A DNA stretch of 64,000 nucleotides from Rhypophila decipiens (Eukaryota > Ascomycota > Sordariomycetes > Sordariales > Naviculisporaceae): the NCBI GenBank assembly GCA_033297075.1, contig MU858059.1, forward strand, positions 124,001 to 188,000. Direction: 5' to 3'. Shown piece by piece: positions 58,575 to 64,000 of this stretch. Positions within the stretch are counted from its first letter, which is position 1. Each line of letters begins with the position of its first letter. The notes below the pieces were generated by a model that worked only from the letters and a program-made list of their open reading frames with translations, was not told the DNA's origin and did no database searches. Made by a program: the position numbers and the translations under genes.

Positions 58575-60491
58575 TCATCCTCGAAGTGGAGGGGAGAGAG
58601 CCGGTGATGAGGGTGGCAATAACCTCGCCTCCATATCCTCGCTGTTGTGCCCCCCTCCATCTTCAAGTTGTCCCCATTGTCGCTCTCGCTGCCCCGCAGG
58701 GTCCGGGGTCGACACAGCCGTAGAAGCCATGGATACCATCGTCGTACGTGAAGATGATTTCTGTTTCTGGAGCTCTATTCCATGCTCCTGCTGGTGACCG
58801 TGGTAGCTGCTGATGGTAGTACTCGTGCTATGATTGTCCGGAGAGCGCAGTCGGAGGAGTTTTCGCACCCTTGGTGCCATTGCTCCTATGACAGTGTCCC
58901 CTGTTTTTTTGGTTTAGTGTGAGAAAGATGTCATGACTAGTTAACAGTTATGAAACCAAGAATGGAGGGAGAGTTTTGATGGCGGAGAGGCAGCTGGAGA
59001 GAGAAACTTTTAGGAACTTACAACCCCAAATCCTGGCAAACTCGACAAGAGTAGGGATCCACGCCGCCACGGCCAATATCTGCCCAAACCCCCACTCGTT
59101 CTCGGAATAGCCTTGCCCGACAAAGAGCAGCATCTCCGACCGCAGTTGCACAAAGAAGCCCAGCGAAACCCAGAGCAGTATGAAGGATGCCAAGCACAGA
59201 AAGGCCCTCATCACCCGCACGAACGCGCCCAGCGGCTCCCTCCAGATTATTCTAGCGATCCAGAAAGCTGCCGCGTAGGCTCCCACAATTACCGCCAGCA
59301 TGATGGGCAGGAACACCAGGTCGCCGGCCCGGCCCCGCGATGGGAGGGCAGAGAAGCAGTTTAGCTCGAAGGAGGATATCGAACCCCACCCTGGTTTCAA
59401 GTAGAGCCACAGGATGGTGATGGCGAGGACGAGGAGATATGGAATGGATAGCCCGGCGACGGCCAGATGCGGGTGCCGAGTGTGTCTCGAGTACCAGGGC
59501 CAGAGGAGGGAGAGAACCGATGCCGAGAAAAGAGTGCCCAGGAAGGAGAAAAAGACGGCGTGCTCTGAGTTTTGGGACATGACAGTCACGGCGACGGCGG
59601 CAACAGCCATGGCCAGGGCGAAGTAGAATGAGGAGAGCCAGAAGAAGACGAGGGACTCGTGGAAGCGGGTAATCATCGTCGATTGATTGCCGGTTCCGCT
59701 GGGCGGCACATCAGGTTCACTCGGATTGGGCGTTGCCGTCGGGTTAGTCGTATCAGAGATTGTGACGAGTGTCTCATTGTCGTCCCCAGCAGCGTCTTCA
59801 AGTTCCTGTGCGCCTAGATAACGGTGACCGGCATTTGTTTCGAGATCCGCTGCCATCATCGTTAATCCCCTCTTCTTGTGTCTCGACTTGATCCGTCGCC
59901 TTTTGTCTCGGGCATCTCGGTAGAGGTAGACAAAGAGGAATATCATGGCCAAGACGGCCTGGATGAGGTAGGCGACTAGGACCTGGAGACCCGAGTTGTG
60001 TGTTAATATGATGAATCATCCACCGCCACCTTTAGTGCAAAACATCTGCCTAGTGGACTGGAGTGTGTAATTTGGCATATGTATAATGCCAAGCGTGCAG
60101 GCAGCGGGATACTCACGCCAATACCCGACAAGTCTGGATCCCCCTCCCACTGGAGGCGACGGCAGTAGCTCTGAAGACATGTCTGGTTCTCCAGAGTCCT
60201 GTTCCAAAGGTCTACGACATTTATATTCTTGGTATTGCTCACCCAAATGTCCCAGTCAACGATTTCGCCGGAGGTTACGTTTTCTAGTGAAACGGGGGAA
60301 CATTCCCTAGCAAACATGACCGTGAGGTATGTCGACGGTCCATCGAATTCTTCAAAGCCGCCCTGCTGTCGAAAGATTTGTGCTTGTAGCCGACCGGCCC
60401 AGGAGCAATTTTTCGTCACATCGAAGTCTTGCCAAGTCAATTTCGCTAGGTCTGGGTGGATGTGGTGTTTGTTTGAGGACTCTTGGTCCAT
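58575..60491 (-). CDS. Multi-pass membrane protein of unknown function
   Basis: Exons 60491-60117, 59982-59022 and 58900-58575 (introns of 134 and 121 nt) give 553 aa from ATG 60491; a longer frame begins only at a TTG. I do not recognise a named domain. The N-terminal part (about 1-125) has several Cys and N-glycosylation sequons (NRT, NQT, NVT) and may face outward. Then come a first helix (VLVAYLIQAVLAMIFLFVYLY), a basic/acidic cytoplasmic loop, and about six further helices from WLSSFYFALAMAVAAVAVTV to ILAVAAWIPTLVEFARIWG. The Ser/Arg-rich C-terminus (about 110 residues) is disordered. Arrangement resembles uncharacterised fungal plasma-membrane proteins. Exon 3 is the least certain. Confidence 0.65.
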
Positions 60492-61391
60492 GGTTGGAAA
60501 TAACTCAGTGAAGGAAATCAAGAGTGGCAATGTTTGTATGGGGCTGGGTGTTGGGCTGTGACTGTCTTCTCACGAGGGGCCTAGGTGAATCTGGAACATT
60601 GAATTTTCGGGAGGGCACTGAGAACATGTATACTTTTTGGGCCGAGGCCGCGGTTCCCAGGGGAAGAAGCATGACGCACCACCTGCCCAAATTTGGCTGT
60701 TCAGCTCTGTGCGCCACATAACAATACTTGCGTGTTGTACGTCTGCGTACAGAGAATGTGGAAATAAATCATGCAAACGGTTGCAAGCCAGGCACATCTG
60801 GGAGCCAATAGCATCATCGTAGGAGTACATGTCCAGAATTTTGGCCAATATCCGATGACATACATGCAGGGTGCAGTAACATGGCCTGATATATCCCATT
60901 TCAATCGCTCTCGGGGGTTTCTCATTCTTACAAAAGTAGATGAGTCGAAAAGGATGAAGTTGAAGGGAAACTTATATGCATATAACTTTCTCCTACGCTT
61001 TATGTGCAACGGAAGACCCTAAGTACACTATATCTTTATTGAAAGACTTAAGACGTATCTTTGATCCAGGAGGCTAGTTTATGCCCGAAAACGAGAGAAC
61101 ATCAGAGGCACAAAACCCCAAAACTCAAATTAAGTGAGCAATGACATCTTATCCATTTCTGTTGGTTTGAAAACGTGCTATTCAGTAACAAGCTCAACCA
61201 CTCTTCAAGAGCTGGATATCATTTCCCTTGTCTTAGAAGGGCCGCCTAACATCAATGCCACCTTGGCAATGATCCGGCTGTTCACCCCCGCACATCTTTT
61301 ACCGTCTCCTCAATAACCTACATCATCACCACATACGTGGGTGTGAATGGGGTGTGAACTTTTACGCCCACCTGCCACATCCATACTCACC
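60492..61391. other. Divergent intergenic
   Basis: 900 bp between the membrane-protein gene and the CoA-transferase gene. No gene supported. Confidence 0.6.
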
Positions 61392-63224
61392 ATGGATCAA
61401 GATAGGCTCCCTGACGTTTACGGACCCGGTACTTTCACTGATGCCGTATTCTCCTCAGTTCCTGGCGACAGCGCACGCATCTTTCGTCTCCTCGCTTCCC
61501 AAACCCCTGGCTTTACCCAAGATGAGTCTCTGCTCTCCAGAGTCACCTTCGTCGGTGATTCTGACCCCATCATCCCAGGACCCATCAAATCCGTCCCCAT
61601 TGCAGCAGCCTTGCATGGTATGATTGGCCTGGTAGCCCATGAGATCCTCAGCCTCCGTGGCGTGCCAAACCCCCGCCGTACCACCGGCAAGTCTGGCGAT
61701 CCGGCCGCCGCCCCAACGGCATCTCGCAAAGTCGCAATCAATACGAATCACGCAGCCTTGTGGCTAGCCAGTGTGTCTCTAGCATGTCTAGACGGGGAGT
61801 CCTTTTCATCCCTGGCCAGACAAGGTCGTCTCCGTCCAATGCTCCCAGACTGGGAGCGCGGATGGCAATCCAACGCCATGCGCCTCCGAGCGACGGGCAT
61901 CTATCCGACCAAAACACCCGGAAGATGGTATTCCCTCCATGGTTCGCTAGATCAGCCCCCAATGCTCAAAGAGGTGCTGGATATTGACGCCGACGAGCCG
62001 GGGATTGATACCCATGCCGATGCAGCCTCGTACATTGCCGCTGCCACGCAACTCCATTCCCCGCTGGAACTGGAAATGAAAAACATTGCGGGGGGTTTCT
62101 GCGGGAGCATCTGCTTTACTCCACAAGAATGGTGCGATTCAACCATGGGGAGGGCCTTAGCTCGTCACCCGCTTGTGAACGTCGTCCCTCAGACACACGG
62201 CATCCCTACAGGCCCTGTTCCTTTCCCACCATTCCCACCGAAAGAAACCTTCCCACTAAGCGGAATCAAAGTCATCGAACTAACCCGCATCATCGCCGGC
62301 CCACAGATGGGCGCCATCCTGTCCTCCCTTGGCGCCTCGGTGATTCGCATCTCGGCACCGCACCTGCGCGACATCAACTCGCTCCAACTGACCCTCAACG
62401 CGGGGAAACAAACCATGTCCCTGGACCTGCGTGACTCGTCTGACCGCGCATATCTGCTTGAGAATCTCCTCCCCCAGGCAGATGTCTTTATCCAGGGATT
62501 TCGGCCCGGCGTGTTGGACAAGTACGGACTGGGTCTGAACGATCTACTCAAGATGGCGGGGGAACGAAAAAAAGGCATCCTTTACGTCACCGAGAGCTGC
62601 TACGGTCCTGTTGACGGCGTGTATGCGTCTCGTCCTGGGTGGCAGCAGATTGCAGATTGTGCGTCGGGTGCGGCACATGTCATCGGACGCTCGCTGGGCT
62701 TGGGGGACGGCGAGTGTGTCCTGCCTGCGTTGCCCATCAGTGACATGACGGCCGGGGCTGTCGGTGCGTTGGGCGCGCTGATGGCGTTGAGGGATCGTGC
62801 CACCAAGGGGGGGAGCTATCTCGTCCATGCGTCGATCGTGGCGGGGAATATGTTTGCTTTGTCCAGGGAGGTGGGATTGTATAGTACGGAGGTGGTTGCA
62901 AAGTGTAAGCAGAGGTTTCAGTGGGGAGAGATGAGGGGCCAGCATCATGTTTTGGATTTGCTGAGGACTGTGTTGGCGGCCTGGGAGCGAGATGATGTTG
63001 TGAGGGAATTGTTGAGGGAAGATATCGGCGACGAGGGGTTGTTTGCCTCGTGGGAAAAGTCTGCGTTTGGGGGGAGGAGGCTGAGTGTCCTGAAGCCAGT
63101 TGTGAGGTTTAGAGTTGCTGGTTTGGGGCAGGGAGAGGGAGAGGCTGAGCTGGGTGTTGGTCCGGAGTGGAAGACTCCGAGTGTCCCTCATGGGTGGTCA
63201 ACGAAGCACGATGTTACATTTTGA
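61392..63224 (+). CDS. CaiB/BaiF family (class III) CoA-transferase
   Basis: Single exon of 610 aa from ATG 61392. The C-terminal half holds the family core: LSGIKVIELTRIIAGPQMGAILSSLGASVIRI near residue 300, NAGKQTMSLDLRD, VFIQGFRPGVLDKYGLGL and the later block ISDMTAGAVGALGALMALRD. The N-terminal part (about 1-290) is also related: PIAAALHGMIGLVAHEI, INTNHAALWLASVSLACL and the ATGIYPTKTPGRWYSLHGSL segment resemble a second, degenerate CoA-transferase lobe, giving the roughly 550-610 aa two-lobe form seen in fungi. Class III enzymes move CoA between acyl-CoA and carboxylic acids through an Asp-bound thioester. Substrate unknown; no link to the PKS-NRPS is visible. Confidence 0.88.
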   Translation: MDQDRLPDVYGPGTFTDAVFSSVPGDSARIFRLLASQTPGFTQDESLLSRVTFVGDSDPIIPGPIKSVPIAAALHGMIGLVAHEILSLRGVPNPRRTTGKSGDPAAAPTASRKVAINTNHAALWLASVSLACLDGESFSSLARQGRLRPMLPDWERGWQSNAMRLRATGIYPTKTPGRWYSLHGSLDQPPMLKEVLDIDADEPGIDTHADAASYIAAATQLHSPLELEMKNIAGGFCGSICFTPQEWCDSTMGRALARHPLVNVVPQTHGIPTGPVPFPPFPPKETFPLSGIKVIELTRIIAGPQMGAILSSLGASVIRISAPHLRDINSLQLTLNAGKQTMSLDLRDSSDRAYLLENLLPQADVFIQGFRPGVLDKYGLGLNDLLKMAGERKKGILYVTESCYGPVDGVYASRPGWQQIADCASGAAHVIGRSLGLGDGECVLPALPISDMTAGAVGALGALMALRDRATKGGSYLVHASIVAGNMFALSREVGLYSTEVVAKCKQRFQWGEMRGQHHVLDLLRTVLAAWERDDVVRELLREDIGDEGLFASWEKSAFGGRRLSVLKPVVRFRVAGLGQGEGEAELGVGPEWKTPSVPHGWSTKHDVTF

Positions 63225-63827
63225 CTAAGATACTTTTGGTACTTGTAGAGTATAGATACTGATTATCAGCGATAAAAGCCTATTACCATCATCTGTCACT
63301 TCCTGGGAATGCCGGAGGGGGAGTGGCACTCAATGCTGTTTATACGGACCTGGTGATGGACAAAAGAAATAAGCGCTGGGTAGTCAGCTGGTGCTGGCGA
63401 TCACAGGTATGGACCTAAGACCCATATTCACTTTGAATCCCTTCAAACTTTGCGTCTGGCATGACCCAAAAATGAGTCAACTTTATGACTTTTGGTTTTG
63501 GCTTTTTCTCCCTCCAATGCTCTCCTCCCGCCTATTTAATCGACTTTGTCTCCCACTGCGGTTTTCTTTCTCGTCTATCTTCAACCTTTCAACTCAGGTT
63601 TGATTCATCAACTTCTCAGCTCAAGTTTCTTTAACTTTTCACTCAAGTTTTACCAACTTTTTCATTCAAGTTTCACCATCAACTTCCCGACTCAATATCA
63701 TCCATCAACTTTTCGACTCATCATCACCATACTTCCTACTCGTTTCGCAACCGCGGCTCGCTCATTTTCAGTCGCCGGCCGACGCACCGCCATCTCTCTG
63801 CCCAGAAATGCACAACTCCAAAGCATC
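63225..63827. other. Intergenic and 5' leader with short repeats
   Basis: No gene until the partial frame at 63,828. The final 250 bp are pyrimidine-rich and hold about five imperfect repeats of CAACTTTTCxxTCAAGTTT. Confidence 0.55.
63586..63720 (+). repeat. Imperfect tandem repeats CAACTTTT-C-xx-CTCAAGTTT in a 5' leader
   Basis: Units of about 23-27 bp: TTTCAACTCAGGTTT, TCAGCTCAAGTTT, TTCACTCAAGTTT, TTCATTCAAGTTT, TCCCGACTCAATA, TTTCGACTCATCA. Similar in style to the pyrimidine array before the coiled-coil gene at 21,377. Confidence 0.65.
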
Positions 63828-64000
63828 ATGTTTGTCCAGCAACCTCGCTTTGGAAGCTCGCAGAACCGCCCTAAAAGCTTGAACAAGGACAGCAACGACA
63901 TCAACATCATCAACGAAAGCATGGACGACAGCCTCCCCAGAAATTGGGAGATCTCGCTCAAGGATGAAATCAAATCGGATGTTCAAAACGACCGCATGCA
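63828..64000 (+). CDS. Partial gene, 5' end only (runs off the window)
   Basis: ATG 63828 opens a frame to the edge: 57 residues, MFVQQPRFGSSQNRPKSLNKD onward, polar with Asn/Asp/Ser, no domain recognisable. The frame is also open upstream without an ATG, and those codons (PTRFATAARSFSVAGRRTAISLPRNA) look like an Arg/Ala/Ser mitochondrial presequence, so the true start may be upstream, by splicing or a non-AUG codon. A short overlapping frame starts at ATG 63808 and ends after 24 codons. Confidence 0.45.
   Translation, partial: MFVQQPRFGSSQNRPKSLNKDSNDINIINESMDDSLPRNWEISLKDEIKSDVQNDRM

Overview
The window is nuclear DNA of a filamentous ascomycete (Pezizomycotina, probably Sordariomycetes). 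Most genes carry short GT-AG introns of about 55-150 nt with good consensus sites, third codon positions are GC-rich, telomere-type TTAGGG units occur internally, and the gene content is typically fungal: a WSC cell-wall sensor, a Swi5/Ace2-like zinc-finger factor, a Pth11-like rhodopsin-fold receptor, an AA9 LPMO, Zn2Cys6 and EthD proteins. All exon models were read by eye from splice consensus, frame continuity and family resemblance. No transcript evidence or database search was available.

Left flank (1-27,700), ordinary genome: LEA-like mitochondrial protein (-), enoyl-CoA hydratase of the AUH type (-), a SET-MYND methyltransferase with two compensating frame breaks (+), WSC-domain sensor (-), a 4.5-kb gene-poor stretch with an N gap inside long G/C homopolymers, a Swi5/Ace2-like C2H2 factor (-), a naphthol-reductase-type SDR (+), a coiled-coil protein behind a pyrimidine-rich repeat array (+), a BTB protein with a huge acidic repeat insert and a broken frame (+), and a four-helix membrane protein whose frame stays open for 187 codons beyond an in-frame TAG (+).

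Centre (27,732-52,405), a secondary-metabolite cluster: a 13.2-kb, four-exon PKS-NRPS (KS-AT-DH-MT-(no ER)-KR-ACP-C-A-T-R), a stand-alone trans-enoyl reductase, an alpha/beta hydrolase of the kind found beside PKS-NRPS genes, an EthD-domain protein, a DUF1772/anthrone-oxygenase-like membrane protein, a 14-TM MFS exporter and a Zn2Cys6 regulator. Three divergent pairs share promoters (synthase/ER, EthD/DUF1772, MFS/regulator). No P450, Diels-Alderase-like gene or methyltransferase gene is seen; the EthD plus DUF1772 pair is more usual beside aromatic polyketide genes. Inferred route: the synthase with the trans-ER builds a reduced, C-methylated polyketide joined to one amino acid; the R domain releases it, probably as an aldehyde because its Ser/Tyr/Lys residues are present; the hydrolase, EthD and DUF1772 proteins act afterwards; the MFS protein exports. 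Two cluster intergenic regions share a triple TCGGT motif, a candidate binding site for the local regulator.

Right flank (52,406-64,000): Pth11-like receptor (+), AA9 LPMO (-), integral membrane protein (-), CaiB/BaiF CoA-transferase (+), and the start of a gene running off the right edge.
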